In this document: positions 52,384 through 61,765 of the stretch, piece by piece | How positions within the stretch are numbered: the stretch's first letter is position 1 | How the letters are laid out: every line of letters starts with the position of its first letter | Origin: Deltaproteobacteria bacterium | GTDB lineage: Bacteria; CG2-30-53-67 | NCBI GenBank assembly: GCA_013151235.1 | Contig: JAADIO010000019.1 | Coordinates: 7,926-71,925 of the forward strand | Reading direction: 5' to 3' | Length of the DNA stretch: 64,000 nucleotides | Made by a program: the position numbers and the translations under genes | Notes under the pieces: generated by a model | Databases searched by the model: none | Told to the model about the DNA's origin: nothing | Seen by the model: only the letters and a program-made list of their open reading frames with translations

Positions 52384-54416
52384 TCGGCAACCGCCTTCCG
52401 GGTGGCTTCCTCAATAAGGGCGCCCACGTCGAGGACCAGTACAGCCTGCTTGTCTCCCAGCTCCGTTGCCCCCGCAATGCCGGGAATCCCCTTCAGGGTC
52501 CGGCCGACGGCCTTGATAACGATCTCCTGTTTGTCGAGGAAGTCATCCACGATGATGCCGATCTTTTTTTCCGCCAGCCCGGCCACGACGATGTGTGACT
52601 TTTCCATGGAGCGGCTGTTGTCTCCGGGAAGCCGGAATGCCTCCTGGAGCCGGATCAGTGGGAGCGTCCGGCCTCGAAGCTTGATCACTTCCCGCTGCTC
52701 AATGGTCTGGATGCTTTGCCGGGGGAGGATCAGGTTTTCCGTGACGGCATTTAACGGGATGGCAAAGATCTGGTCCGTGCATTGGACGATCAGGGCCGGG
52801 ATGATGGCGAGGGTAATGGGAAGGGTGATGGTAAAGAGGGTCCCTTCGCCGGGTTCGGTGTCGATGTCGATCATACCCCCCAACAGGGTGATGTTCTTTT
52901 TCGCGACATCCATACCGACCCCTCGTCCGGAGACCTCGCTCACCTTCTCCGCCGTGGAGAATCCGGGCAGAAAGATCAGGTTCAATGTCTCCTCTTCGGT
53001 CATGGATTCGTCTTCCTCCACCAGTCCTTTTTCGATCGCTTTCTCCCGGATCTTTTTCACATCGATTCCTGCACCGTCTTCTTCAACTTCAATAATGACG
53101 TGATTCCCCTCCTGATATGCCCTCAGTTCGATGGTTCCTTCCGCTTGTTTTCCAGCGGCTTTTCGAACCTCGGGGGTCTCGATACCGTGATCAATGGCAT
53201 TCCGGATAATATGCATCAGGGGGTCGGCCAGCTCTTCGATGACCATCTTGTCGAGTTCCGTATCCTCCCCCGAAGTTGCAAAGCGGATCTGTTTTCCCGC
53301 GTCATGGGAAAGTTTACGAACGATTCGGTTGAGGCGGTTGAAGATCTGTCCGATGGGAATCATCCGGACTTCGAGGACCCCGTCTTGCAGTTCTGTAAGT
53401 TTTCGTTCCAGAACCTCCACGGCTTGGTGAAAGCTGTTTGCCAGACCGGCCTGTGCCTCCGCCTGCCGGAGAGTTTTGATATTTGCTTTGAGGATATCTT
53501 TGCTCTGGATCAGTTCTCCGACAACGTTCATCAGGTGGTCCAGCTTGCCGATATCTACGCGGACTGTCCGGGTCAGGCCCTTGATGTCGCTGACGAAGTT
53601 CTCGCTTCCCCTCGCAGGGGCCGTTTCCGTCGGGGTGGGAGGTTCGCTGTCTTTCACCGGGGCATAGTTGATCTCCTCGATTTCGGCCGACTCAAAGGCG
53701 GAAATTACCGAAACGACCTTCTCCTGCTCTTCCTGGGAGCCGACGATGAGTGTGAACTGAATGCCCGATTCGGGACTGTCGCCGGTACTGGGAAGGGTGG
53801 TGATGATCTCTCCGATTTCGGAAAGACCGGCGGTGAGCTTCTGCAGGTCCTGGTCGAAGGTCGCGAGGTCAAAGGAAATCCGGATCTTGTAGAGGTGATC
53901 TCCCTGCTCGATATTTGCCAGCAGGCGGTGTTCTTCGTATTCCGTCAGGACCTCGATGACGGCCGGTGAGATATTGCAGGTTTTCAGAAGAGACTCTTCC
54001 TGGGCCCCCTCCGTGTCTGCGTGCAGGACCGCTTCGATCCGGGCTAAGGCATCTTCGATCGGGAGATCATCGTTTCCCTCTTCCCCGATTTTCAGGATCA
54101 GCCCGTTTAAAGTGTCAAGACTCTCGAAAAGGCAGTCCAGGACGGGGGGTGCGAGTTTCAGTTTCCCCAGACGCAGACTGTCTAACATATTCTCCAGGTT
54201 GTGACTCAGTTCGGAGACCTTGGTGAATCCAAGCATGCCGGAGAGCCCTTTCAGGGAATGAGCCCCCCGGAAAATCCCGTTGATGATCTCCGGGTTGATC
54301 CGGGCTGAACCGATCCCTTCTTCGAGGTGAACGAGGTTGTTTCCGATCCCTTCGAGGATCTCTTCCCCTTCTGCGAGAAATTCAATGGTCGCTTTTTGCT
54401 GGTTTGAATCCATCAT
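52380..54416 (-). CDS. cheA: CheA, chemosensory histidine kinase
   Basis: 678 residues: HPt domain with phospho-His in GAHSLKGLSGMLG, a region of P2-like folds (160-270), dimerisation helices, HATPase (RNAIDHGIETPEVRK, VEEDGAGID, GFSTAEKVSEVSGRGVGMD) and a CheW-like regulatory domain. It phosphorylates the receiver proteins of the locus. It overlaps both neighbours by 4 bases, indicating a tight operon. Confidence 0.94.
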   Translation of the reverse strand: MMDSNQQKATIEFLAEGEEILEGIGNNLVHLEEGIGSARINPEIINGIFRGAHSLKGLSGMLGFTKVSELSHNLENMLDSLRLGKLKLAPPVLDCLFESLDTLNGLILKIGEEGNDDLPIEDALARIEAVLHADTEGAQEESLLKTCNISPAVIEVLTEYEEHRLLANIEQGDHLYKIRISFDLATFDQDLQKLTAGLSEIGEIITTLPSTGDSPESGIQFTLIVGSQEEQEKVVSVISAFESAEIEEINYAPVKDSEPPTPTETAPARGSENFVSDIKGLTRTVRVDIGKLDHLMNVVGELIQSKDILKANIKTLRQAEAQAGLANSFHQAVEVLERKLTELQDGVLEVRMIPIGQIFNRLNRIVRKLSHDAGKQIRFATSGEDTELDKMVIEELADPLMHIIRNAIDHGIETPEVRKAAGKQAEGTIELRAYQEGNHVIIEVEEDGAGIDVKKIREKAIEKGLVEEDESMTEEETLNLIFLPGFSTAEKVSEVSGRGVGMDVAKKNITLLGGMIDIDTEPGEGTLFTITLPITLAIIPALIVQCTDQIFAIPLNAVTENLILPRQSIQTIEQREVIKLRGRTLPLIRLQEAFRLPGDNSRSMEKSHIVVAGLAEKKIGIIVDDFLDKQEIVIKAVGRTLKGIPGIAGATELGDKQAVLVLDVGALIEEATRKAVAE

Positions 54417-54796
54417 GACGGACTTGCTTCCTTTAAGAGTGTCTTGACGGCGGACTGCAGGTCTTCCGCGTCAAAGGGCTTGGTAATATAGGTGTCGGCG
54501 CCCAGTGCCATTCCTTTCTTCCGGTCCTCCGCGCTCTTTTCCGTGGTGACGATGATGAGAGGGGTCTTGCTGTACGTTGGATGCTTCTTGACGAAGTTGA
54601 CCAGTTCCAGTCCATTGATGTCCGGCATGTTTATGTCGGTGATGATGAGATCGAACTGCCGGGCCGGCAGGATTTTGAGCGCTTCAAAGCCGCTGGCCGC
54701 CTCCGTGATGTCGCAGTCGCAGAGGTCCTCCAGTGTGGAGGCGATGAGCGCCCGCATTGTGGATGAATCTTCAACGATCAGTATGCACGGGTTCAC
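54413..54796 (-). CDS. CheY-like response regulator
   Basis: 127 residues: ILIVEDSSTMRALI, DLIITDINMPDING, LIIVTTEKSAE and DTYITKPF, all receiver residues present. Starts at GTG 54796 with AAAGGAG upstream; longer frames to 54919 would run into the DUF4388 gene. It directly precedes CheA and is the likely main CheY of this pathway. Confidence 0.88.
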   Translation of the reverse strand: MNPCILIVEDSSTMRALIASTLEDLCDCDITEAASGFEALKILPARQFDLIITDINMPDINGLELVNFVKKHPTYSKTPLIIVTTEKSAEDRKKGMALGADTYITKPFDAEDLQSAVKTLLKEASPS

Positions 54797-54827
54797 GGAT
54801 AGTTGCTCCTTTGTGTCAGGCGGATAG

Positions 54828-56156
54828 TTAATGCCGTTGCATGTCGTGCAGCTTCCGCTCCAGGTCGGAACGGTCCAGGACCATCCCCGCCTGGATGATG
54901 AAGATCTCCAGCGCTTCAATGTCGCCGATCGGTTCCCGCTTCTCCCCGTTGTCCCCGTAAAAGAGGGCCAGGGTTTCCGTTCCGCTGTTGACCGGAATCA
55001 CCAGAGATTCTTCCGGTTTTATGCCGCCGAGGGTTTCAAGGAGAACGGTATTCCAGCGGGTGGTTCCCGCCAGAGGTTGCACAACCCGGGCCCGGCGACG
55101 GATGGCTTCCGTCAGGATCGAGTCTTCGGCGGCGGGGATGACCAAGTTCCGGATCCGGTCATTGGCCTGGTTGTCTTCGCCGGGGAGACCGAACTGGCCG
55201 AACCCCCGGATCTCCCCGTCCCGGATAACGAAAAGGGCGGCGCGGCTCAGAAACTCCGAAGCGTAGCGAAGGATCAGCAGCAGGACCTCCGAAAGGCTGC
55301 TCGGGCCTTTCAGTTCTTCCACCATTGCTTTTAAACTGACGATCTCCTTCTGTTCCGTCTCGGGTTCCGGAAGTTCCATCTCGTCGCCGACTTCGAGGAT
55401 CAGTTCCTCCAAAAAGTCCAGGTCCTTCTTTTCTGAAGGGGGTGCTGCTTTTTCTTCAACAAGGGAGGCTGTGACCTTGTTTTCCGCCGTGTCGATCTCG
55501 TCCTGGACCGATTCCCAGAGTCCTTCGGGGTGACCGTCCGCGGGGGGTGGTCCTTCCGGTTCGGAAAGGGAAACAGGCGAATCCTCCATGAGAGAGGCAA
55601 ACCCGATCGGTCCTTTTGTCTCAGAACCGGAAGCTGCCTCGCGATGTTTCTCCTCATCGAGGAGCCTCAGTCCTTCAATAATCAGGTGCTGTGTCGGGAT
55701 GCCGTCCCGGAGGACAAACTCGGACGGGTAGGGTGGAAGAACCTCTTTCGGAGAAGAAAGGAGCTTGAATTCAAAATGCCCTTCATCCCATTTCAGCAGA
55801 TCAAAGATCACCCGCTGGATATATTCCATAAGAATCGGCTCAATCGTTTCCCTGGGAATGACCCGCTGTCGGACCAGGATCGTGGCCAACGGTTCCATGG
55901 TCTGTTCCTGGATCGAAAGAGCGGCATCCCTTTGCGCTTCAGTGATCAATCCTCTGGAGATGAGAAATACCCCGAGGGGAGACCGGTTGGGCGAGCTTGA
56001 GGCCTTGATGATGTTTCCATCAAGGAAGGTGATAGCGGCTTTCTGTTCCGGATGCTCAGCGGAGACGATTTTGAGGATACCGGTCCTCTTGCTCAGCGTG
56101 ACGATCTGAAAGATATCCGTCAGGGGAAGATCGACTAAGTTCCCGACAAGACTCAT
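54828..56156 (-). CDS. DUF4388 protein with C-terminal GAF-like domain
   Basis: 442 residues. A DUF4388 domain spans about 1-150 (LVDLPLTDIFQIVTLSKRTGIL, AAITFLDGNIIKA, ILVRQRVIPRETIEP, FDLLKWDEGHFEFKLL); a disordered acidic linker (about 170-270) and a GAF-like domain (ELKGPSSLSEVLLLILRYAS to the end) follow. DUF4388 proteins occur in chemosensory and c-di-GMP systems as adaptor proteins. First gene of the locus and so likely the one closest to its promoter. Confidence 0.78.
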   Translation of the reverse strand: MSLVGNLVDLPLTDIFQIVTLSKRTGILKIVSAEHPEQKAAITFLDGNIIKASSSPNRSPLGVFLISRGLITEAQRDAALSIQEQTMEPLATILVRQRVIPRETIEPILMEYIQRVIFDLLKWDEGHFEFKLLSSPKEVLPPYPSEFVLRDGIPTQHLIIEGLRLLDEEKHREAASGSETKGPIGFASLMEDSPVSLSEPEGPPPADGHPEGLWESVQDEIDTAENKVTASLVEEKAAPPSEKKDLDFLEELILEVGDEMELPEPETEQKEIVSLKAMVEELKGPSSLSEVLLLILRYASEFLSRAALFVIRDGEIRGFGQFGLPGEDNQANDRIRNLVIPAAEDSILTEAIRRRARVVQPLAGTTRWNTVLLETLGGIKPEESLVIPVNSGTETLALFYGDNGEKREPIGDIEALEIFIIQAGMVLDRSDLERKLHDMQRH

Positions 56157-56784
56157 GGAAGAGTCCCCACCTTAAGTCGGACATCGAGTGGCTCAGTCAG
56201 GATGACCGGGGTACATGAAGCCTCCGGGGGATTCCCGGGGGATGAATTTTGTTTTCAGTTTGTGCCCGTGCGTCCGGACACGCAGGTCGTGAATTTGTTT
56301 ACAAACGATGCGGATTCCGTTATAATCCGTCAACGCTTTCGCTTATTTTTCAATATGTTTCGTTGTTGCCGAATACCATCGATACGGCAGGGGCGATTGT
56401 ATCGACGCCGGAACCCTGTAACGGTTTCTGTCTTATATAAACGATGATGAATAAAAAACAGATGGTAATCACTTGTTTTATTAATATTTTATATCATTTT
56501 ATCGTCTTGAAGTAAAGTCAAAAATTGTGTGATACTTTTTTGGCGGGGGGAGATCAAGGGGCAAAGGCAAGGGGCAGAGGGGCAAAGTCACAGAGGGACA
56601 AAGCAACGTAAAAGGCAAAAGCGGAAAGCGGCATCTCGCAGAGGACGCAAAGGGCGCCAAGGAAAAACAAAATCGAGAAAGCAATTTACCATGAAGCAGA
56701 TGAAGGCCATGAAGAAGACCGATGCCGGGTATAAACCCTGTCGCGTCCCGGTTTAGCCGGGACGGGGAGCGGAAAGCGGAACCT
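56157..56784. repeat. Divergent intergenic region with repeats
   Basis: The left half is AT-rich (56270-56520) and should hold the promoter of the che locus; no single clear box pair could be chosen. The right half carries a 31-base repeat (56557-56587) that is identical to 58697-58727 on the other side of selB, a CTCGCAGAGGACGCAAAGG block and an ACCATGAAG stretch. No gene. Confidence 0.5.
56557..56587 (+). repeat. Direct repeat, left of selB
   Basis: 31 bases beginning AGGGGCAAAGGCAAGG, identical to 58697-58727. Part of a purine-rich repeat family seen also near 5130 and 58730-58860. Confidence 0.8.
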
Positions 56785-58689
56785 ATGAAACACCTTATCC
56801 TGGGAACCGCCGGCCATGTGGACCACGGAAAGACCGCCTTGGTGCGCGCCCTGACCGGAGTGGACACAGACCGTCTCGAAGAAGAAAAGAAACGGGGGAT
56901 CACCATCGTCCTCGGGTTTGCCGAGATGGAACTGCCCGGCGGGATCCAGGTGGGGATTGTCGATGTACCGGGCCATGAGCGGTTCGTCAACCAGATGCTC
57001 GCCGGTGTCGGTGGGGTTGATATGATCATGCTTGTTGTGGCCGCCGACGAGGGGGTAATGCCCCAGACGCGGGAGCATTTCGATATCTGCCGCCTGTTGA
57101 ACGTCCGGAAGGGACTGACGGTGATCACCAAGACCGACCTTGTGGATACGGAATGGCTCGCACTCGTACAGCAGGATGTGGAAGGCCTCATTGAGGGGAC
57201 CTTTCTGGAGGGAAGGCCGGTCTGCCCGGTTTCCGCGAAGACCGGGGACGGGATGGGTGCGCTGAAAAAATCGCTGGCCGAAATTGCCGGGGAGGTGGAG
57301 GACCGGGATTCCCGCGGGATCCTGCGTCTCCCCGTGGACCGTGTCTTTACCATGAAGGGATTCGGAACGGTGATCACGGGGACCCTGCTCTCCGGCAATG
57401 TGAAAAACGGAGAGGCCGTGGAGATTCTGCCGGGCGGGCTCCAGGCCCGGGTTCGGGGGATGCAGGTTCATTCCAAATCGGTGGAGGAGGCGCTGGCCGG
57501 GCAGCGGACGGCCCTGAACCTGCAGGGGGTGGAGAAAGAGTCGATCCGCCGGGGGGATACGGTCACCGTCCCCGGTCTGCTGACCCCGACCTATATGGTC
57601 GATGCCGTGGTAACGCTTCTGCCCGATGTGGAGAAACCGCTGAAAAACCGTTCCCTCATCCGGTTTTATATCGGGGCGAGCCGAGGGGTCGGCAACATCG
57701 TCCATCTTGACCGGGAACAGCTCATGCCGGAGGAGCAGGGCTATGCGCAGATTCGTCTGCGGGAACCGGTGGTCGCCATGGGGGGGGACCGCTTTATTCT
57801 CCGCTCCGTCTCGGAGAACCGGACCATCGGGGGAGGGGAGATCCTCGACCCGCAGCCCCGGAAGCACAAGACCTCCGATCCGTCCGTGGTTCCCTCCCTG
57901 GAAGTCCTGAAAGAGGGAAGTCCCGAGGAGAAGGCCGTTGTTTTTCTCCGCCATGCCGGATTCTCCGGAATGGACCTGGCCGGTTTTCGTTGCCGTCTCC
58001 CCTTGGCGAAGGGGACGGCAAAAAAGATCCTCCAGCGGCTCCGGGAGCGTGGCGAGGCGGTGACTCTCTTGGCTGATACCCTGCATCTGCTCCATATGGA
58101 TCATCTTAAAAAGATTGAAAAGAAGACCTTGTCTGTCCTGACCGGCTATCATCGGAGCAAACCCCTGGAGCCGGGGATTCCGAAAGCGGAGCTGGCTTCC
58201 CGGCTCTCAACGATGATCGGGGAAAAGGTTTTTCCGTCGATCTTGAACCATCTTTCCCGCGGGGGGAAGGTGATTGTAGAGGAAAACCGGGTCCGTCTCC
58301 CGGAACACAAAGTTTGCTTGACCTCCGAAGAAGAGGAGGCGGCCCGTAAGATCGAGGCTCTTTATAAAGAGGCCGGGCTTGCTCCTCCCTACTCAAGAAA
58401 GCTTTCCGGAGAACTCGGATTAGAGGAAAGTCTGGTTGCCGAAATCCTGCGGCATCTCGTAGAACGGAAAAGTCTGACCCATATCCAGGGAGATCTCTTT
58501 ATGGACACAAAGGCACTTGAAGCGGGGAGGGAAAAGGTGCGGGCCGTTCTCGAAGGAGAGGGAGAAATCAGCGTTGCAGGGATGCGGGAACTTTTGGGAC
58601 TAACAAGGAAATACCTGATCCCCCTGTTGGAATACTTCGACGGGATCGGGTTTACGGCGAGAAAAGGGGATGTGCGGGTTCTGCGATAA
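56785..58689 (+). CDS. selB: SelB, selenocysteine-specific elongation factor
   Basis: 634 residues. GTPase motifs [23 protein letters not shown] and TKTD, translation factor beta-barrels with [18 protein letters not shown], and a C-terminal run of winged-helix domains that bind the SECIS hairpin. It delivers selenocysteinyl-tRNA at UGA codons. ATG 56785 starts exactly at the GTPase domain. selA, selC and selD are not in the window, and no selenoprotein gene was recognised. The gene is bracketed by repeat DNA on both sides. Confidence 0.93.
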   Translation: MKHLILGTAGHVDHGKTALVRALTGVDTDRLEEEKKRGITIVLGFAEMELPGGIQVGIVDVPGHERFVNQMLAGVGGVDMIMLVVAADEGVMPQTREHFDICRLLNVRKGLTVITKTDLVDTEWLALVQQDVEGLIEGTFLEGRPVCPVSAKTGDGMGALKKSLAEIAGEVEDRDSRGILRLPVDRVFTMKGFGTVITGTLLSGNVKNGEAVEILPGGLQARVRGMQVHSKSVEEALAGQRTALNLQGVEKESIRRGDTVTVPGLLTPTYMVDAVVTLLPDVEKPLKNRSLIRFYIGASRGVGNIVHLDREQLMPEEQGYAQIRLREPVVAMGGDRFILRSVSENRTIGGGEILDPQPRKHKTSDPSVVPSLEVLKEGSPEEKAVVFLRHAGFSGMDLAGFRCRLPLAKGTAKKILQRLRERGEAVTLLADTLHLLHMDHLKKIEKKTLSVLTGYHRSKPLEPGIPKAELASRLSTMIGEKVFPSILNHLSRGGKVIVEENRVRLPEHKVCLTSEEEEAARKIEALYKEAGLAPPYSRKLSGELGLEESLVAEILRHLVERKSLTHIQGDLFMDTKALEAGREKVRAVLEGEGEISVAGMRELLGLTRKYLIPLLEYFDGIGFTARKGDVRVLR

Positions 58690-58696
58690 AGAATCG

Positions 58697-58727
58697 AGGG
58701 GCAAAGGCAAGGGGCAGAGGGGCAAAG
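58697..58727 (+). repeat. Direct repeat, right of selB
   Basis: Identical 31-base copy of 56557-56587, eight bases after the selB stop. Tandem CAAAGGCA units and a TTCACCATGAAG stretch follow up to about 58870. Confidence 0.8.
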
Positions 58728-58873
58728 GCACAAAGGCACAAAGGCACAAAGTTAAAAGCAAAGGCAATCACAAAAAGCCTTCACCATGAAGGGCATGAAG
58801 GAATTGAAGAGATCAAAACCAAAGGCAAAAGCAAAACTTATGGAAAGAGCAAAGTCAAAGGCAAAAAGCGAAG

Positions 58874-59350
58874 AACCACGGGGAACACGGGGAGTCACGG
58901 GGAAGGCAATGAATACAGCCGATAAAACGCAAAAACGGCTGGTAGACTGTGATGACCGGTTAATAGATGTTGTTCTTGATGCTGCAACGTCGGTCCATTG
59001 TGAATTAGGACCCGGTTTGCTTGAATCCGTTTATGAAAAGGCCTTGATGGTGGAATTGGATGAGCGGGGAATTCCGGCGGAATGTCAGACTCTGATTCCG
59101 GTCCGTTATCATGGTCAGGACCTTGGGATGGGGTTCAGAGCTGACATCCTTGTCGATCGCTCTTTGTTACTGGAATTGAAGTCAGTCAAAGAAATCATCC
59201 CGATTCATATATCCCAAGTGATTACCTACCTGAAACTGTTGGGGCTGAAAAGAGGGTATCTGTTGAACTTTAATAAGCGGCTGATGAAAAATGGGATGAA
59301 GAGAATCTCTATCTGAGGTTTCCCCGTGACTCCCCGAGTACCCCGTGGTT
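58874..59350. repeat. Inverted CCACGGGG repeats bracketing the GxxExxY gene
   Basis: The forward copy 58874-58904 and the reverse copy 59320-59350 match at 29 of 31 bases. The unit AACCACGGGGAACACGGGG recurs at 7467 and, degenerate, at 586. Together they frame a cassette of about 480 bases holding one gene. Confidence 0.75.
58909..59316 (+). CDS. GxxExxY protein
   Basis: 135 residues with the name-giving motif GPGLLESVYEKAL, a PD-(D/E)XK-like core (MGFRADILVDRSLLLELKSVKE) and a C-terminal LLNFNKRLMKNGMKRI. The Asp and Glu-X-Lys residues are in place for a nuclease-type fold, but the biochemical role of this family is not established. ATG 58909 is chosen because the longer frame only translates repeat DNA. 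The family is widely found next to such repeats. Confidence 0.85.
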   Translation: MNTADKTQKRLVDCDDRLIDVVLDAATSVHCELGPGLLESVYEKALMVELDERGIPAECQTLIPVRYHGQDLGMGFRADILVDRSLLLELKSVKEIIPIHISQVITYLKLLGLKRGYLLNFNKRLMKNGMKRISI

Positions 59351-59412
59351 CAAGCTTTTCGGGGGTTGCTTTTGGGGGTTTTGAAAAAAATCCCCCGTGG
59401 TTAAAAGGTGTC

Positions 59413-59880
59413 ATGTCCTCTGATCTTTACACACAGGCGGAATCGCTTTACCGTTGCGGCGAATACAGGCGTGCGAAGCTCCTCCTGAAAAAGGAGGTCC
59501 CCCGGTCCGATTGTGATCCCCGTCTTGTTTCCCTCTACGGACTCATTCTTGCCCGCTTCGATGCAAGCTTCTACGGTTTTTCCCGCGGGCTCAAATGGTG
59601 CGGAGCTGCGCTCAAACGAAATCCCGATGACCCCATACTTCGTCTCCACCTTGGACTCGTCTATCTCTTCCACGGACTTCGTGCCCGGGCCGTCGTTCAT
59701 CTCGATGCAGCGCTCGCCATGGCCCCCGACGACCCGGCGGTCCGGGAGGCCCGGGGCCTCATGGGGTTTCGCCGCCGGCCCGTGATTCCCTTCCTTTCGC
59801 GGAAAAACCCCCTTAACATTCTTCTCGGTAAAACAGCCGTTTGGCTGAAAAAGACGTTTTCCCGCGAATTTTCTTCTTGA
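59413..59880 (+). CDS. Small TPR protein
   Basis: 155 residues with about three TPR units (LYTQAESLYRCGEYRRAKLL, GLKWCGAALKRNPDDPILRL, AVVHLDAALAMAPDDPAVRE) and a basic, membrane-leaning C-terminal tail (ILLGKTAVWLKKTFS). It is a protein-binding adaptor of unknown partner. AAAAGGTG precedes the start. Confidence 0.7.
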   Translation: MSSDLYTQAESLYRCGEYRRAKLLLKKEVPRSDCDPRLVSLYGLILARFDASFYGFSRGLKWCGAALKRNPDDPILRLHLGLVYLFHGLRARAVVHLDAALAMAPDDPAVREARGLMGFRRRPVIPFLSRKNPLNILLGKTAVWLKKTFSREFSS

Positions 59881-59987
59881 CGGATCGAATATTCGGGTTT
59901 TATGATTGTTGAATATGATTGCTTTTTATTGGGTTTGTATGTGTGTTTTTTCCAGTTTTTTGGAAAGAACATTTTGACTTTTTATTC

Positions 59988-60016
59988 TTGACATATCTAA
60001 AAAGCACTGATATATT
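59988..60016 (+). promoter_or_regulatory. Promoter of the haem-barrel gene
   Basis: TTGACA (59988-59993), 17-base spacer, TATATT (60011-60016). The same boxes and spacing are used at the dsr promoter. A leader of about 200 bases follows to the start codon; no other element was seen in the 59881-60224 gap. Confidence 0.65.
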
Positions 60017-60224
60017 TCTCAACCAATTAATCATATATTTCATGTAACTATCAGTTTTAACAAACATTAACCGCTTTTTCGCGGGGTGTCGGGATCGTAT
60101 CGGGTACCTTGCTGATCGATCCGGAAGGGGGTGATCACGGAAAACAAAACGTAAAGAATTGTTTGGAAAGGACAAGCTTTGTGTTTTAAGAGGACAGACA
60201 ATAAAAAATTCAAGGAGGACAGAC

Positions 60225-61463
60225 ATGAAACGTTTATTTCAAGGGGCGGTGCTCGCCCTGTTTGTGTTTTCAGTAACGCTGGTCATGGTTTCCGGTGATG
60301 CCGAGGCCATCCCGACCTTCGCCCGGAAGTACAATGTCGAATGCAGCATGTGCCACACCATCGTCCCGAAACTGAACCGGACCGGCTATGAATTCCGTCT
60401 CGCCGGTTATCGGATGCCGGACCAGATCGGCGAAGATGCCTCCAGCAATTTCAAGCTCGGAAACTTCTTCTCCGCCCGTATCCAGGCCGGCTACAAGTAC
60501 ACCAACCACAATGATCATGCAAAAAATAGTGATTGGAACAACAGTGATCTCTATTTCAAGGAGTTCACGATGTATCCTCTCTCCGGTTCCTGGGGAAAGA
60601 ACTTCGGCTCCCTGGCCGAGATCAGCATGGCTCCGGGCGACTCTCCAGAACTAGAAAATGCCTATGTCCGCTATGTCAACGGGAACAAGGACGCCTGGTG
60701 GCAGGCTCGTGCAGGATTGATGCACGCATGGGAAGGCTTCGGCGCCTCCGACCGGCCCCTGGGCCTCAGCCGACCCATGTTCCAGACAAACTCCGGGGCA
60801 GGTGCTTTTACTCCCTGGACGGACGAAATGGCGGCCGAGGTCGGCTACAACATGGCCACGACCGGGACCTCTGTTGCTCTCCGGATGAGCAACGGGATTA
60901 CCCAGGATGGCGGCCCGGCGCAGAGTATACAGACGGCCGGCGGCGACACATTTAAGAAAGATAGTTCGATAACCGGACACAACGACAAGAGCTATTCCCT
61001 CGTCGTGAACCAGTTCATCAACGACGACTCCGCTATGACCCTCTATTACTACAGGGGGAATGTTCCGTATACCGCTACGAACAAGGACACCTTTACCCGC
61101 TTTGCCGCCTATGCCAACTTCTGGGCGCTGCCCGACCAGTTGAACCTCCTCGCCGGTTACGGCTGGGGCAAGGACGATCTGGCCGACAGCAGTGCTGTCG
61201 ACTTGGGCAAAAGCAAGGGGTACTTCGTTGAGACGGACTACCATGTTTCCCCGACCTTTGCGCTGGCGGCCCGTTTTGATAAATGGGATCCATCCAACAA
61301 GAACAGTGACGACAAGGTCAGCGCCATTACCCTTTCCGGGAATGTCTTCACCATGGAAGGGCTTCAGCTCATCAGCGAGTATCAGCATAAGAAGAGTGAT
61401 GTGACAGGTGGTGGAAACGACAAGGACGACTCGATTAATTTGAGGATGATCTACATCTGGTAG
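60225..61463 (+). CDS. Outer-membrane beta-barrel with single haem c motif
   Basis: 412 residues: signal peptide (ALFVFSVTLVMVSGDAEA), a single CXXCH (NVECSMCHTIVPKLNRTGYEFRL-region, haem near residue 38), and a long beta-barrel with alternating strands (FFSARIQAGYKYTN, AAYANFWALPDQLNLLAGYGW) ending in IYIW-type aromatic residues. Such haem-tagged barrels occur in bacteria that move electrons across the outer membrane. It could be the outer-membrane end of the periplasmic cytochromes encoded at 3254 and 12654. ATG 60225 follows AAGGAGGAC. Confidence 0.8.
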   Translation: MKRLFQGAVLALFVFSVTLVMVSGDAEAIPTFARKYNVECSMCHTIVPKLNRTGYEFRLAGYRMPDQIGEDASSNFKLGNFFSARIQAGYKYTNHNDHAKNSDWNNSDLYFKEFTMYPLSGSWGKNFGSLAEISMAPGDSPELENAYVRYVNGNKDAWWQARAGLMHAWEGFGASDRPLGLSRPMFQTNSGAGAFTPWTDEMAAEVGYNMATTGTSVALRMSNGITQDGGPAQSIQTAGGDTFKKDSSITGHNDKSYSLVVNQFINDDSAMTLYYYRGNVPYTATNKDTFTRFAAYANFWALPDQLNLLAGYGWGKDDLADSSAVDLGKSKGYFVETDYHVSPTFALAARFDKWDPSNKNSDDKVSAITLSGNVFTMEGLQLISEYQHKKSDVTGGGNDKDDSINLRMIYIW

Positions 61464-61501
61464 TCCTGATTTCATCGAGTTGCCGAGGTTGTTACCTCAT
61501 G

Positions 61502-61532
61502 CCGGGGGTCCCCATCGGGCCCCCGGTTTTTT
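61502..61532 (+). terminator. Rho-independent terminator of the haem-barrel gene
   Basis: CCGGGGG (61502-61508) pairs with CCCCCGG (61520-61526), followed by TTTTTT. Confidence 0.85.
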
Positions 61533-61542
61533 ACCCCACCCC

Positions 61543-61567
61543 AAAGGGGTCAAGTCTGCTCTTGGCT
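61543..61567 (+). repeat. Single REP copy, GGGGTCAAGTCTGC family
   Basis: 25 bases including GGGGTCAAGTCTGC and CTTGGCT. It matches the left end of the transposase unit at 62851 and one arm of the REP doublet at 31941. Confidence 0.8.
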
Positions 61568-61765
61568 CATCTCGTCTTTCCGGTTCTCGGTACAACGTTA
61601 CAACTTCTTGACTCGATTGACTTTTTCGGTTAGTTTTCCTTCGACGTTGAGGTGACCTGCCGGGAGGTATGGCCCTGCCGGATGATTGTCGGAAGGTTTC
61701 TGTGGTCATCAATAATGGCCGGGAACGCCGATACAGCCTGTATGCTTCCCTGCATGGGGTTTAAG

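Noticed and set aside
51085-53103. 672-codon open frame on the plus strand
   Set aside because: Antisense to cheW, the GGDEF regulator and cheA; a consequence of high GC and codon bias.
56785-58689. Selenoprotein genes near selB with in-frame TGA
   Set aside because: I looked at the ends of neighbouring genes for a continued frame past TGA with a hairpin and found no convincing case.
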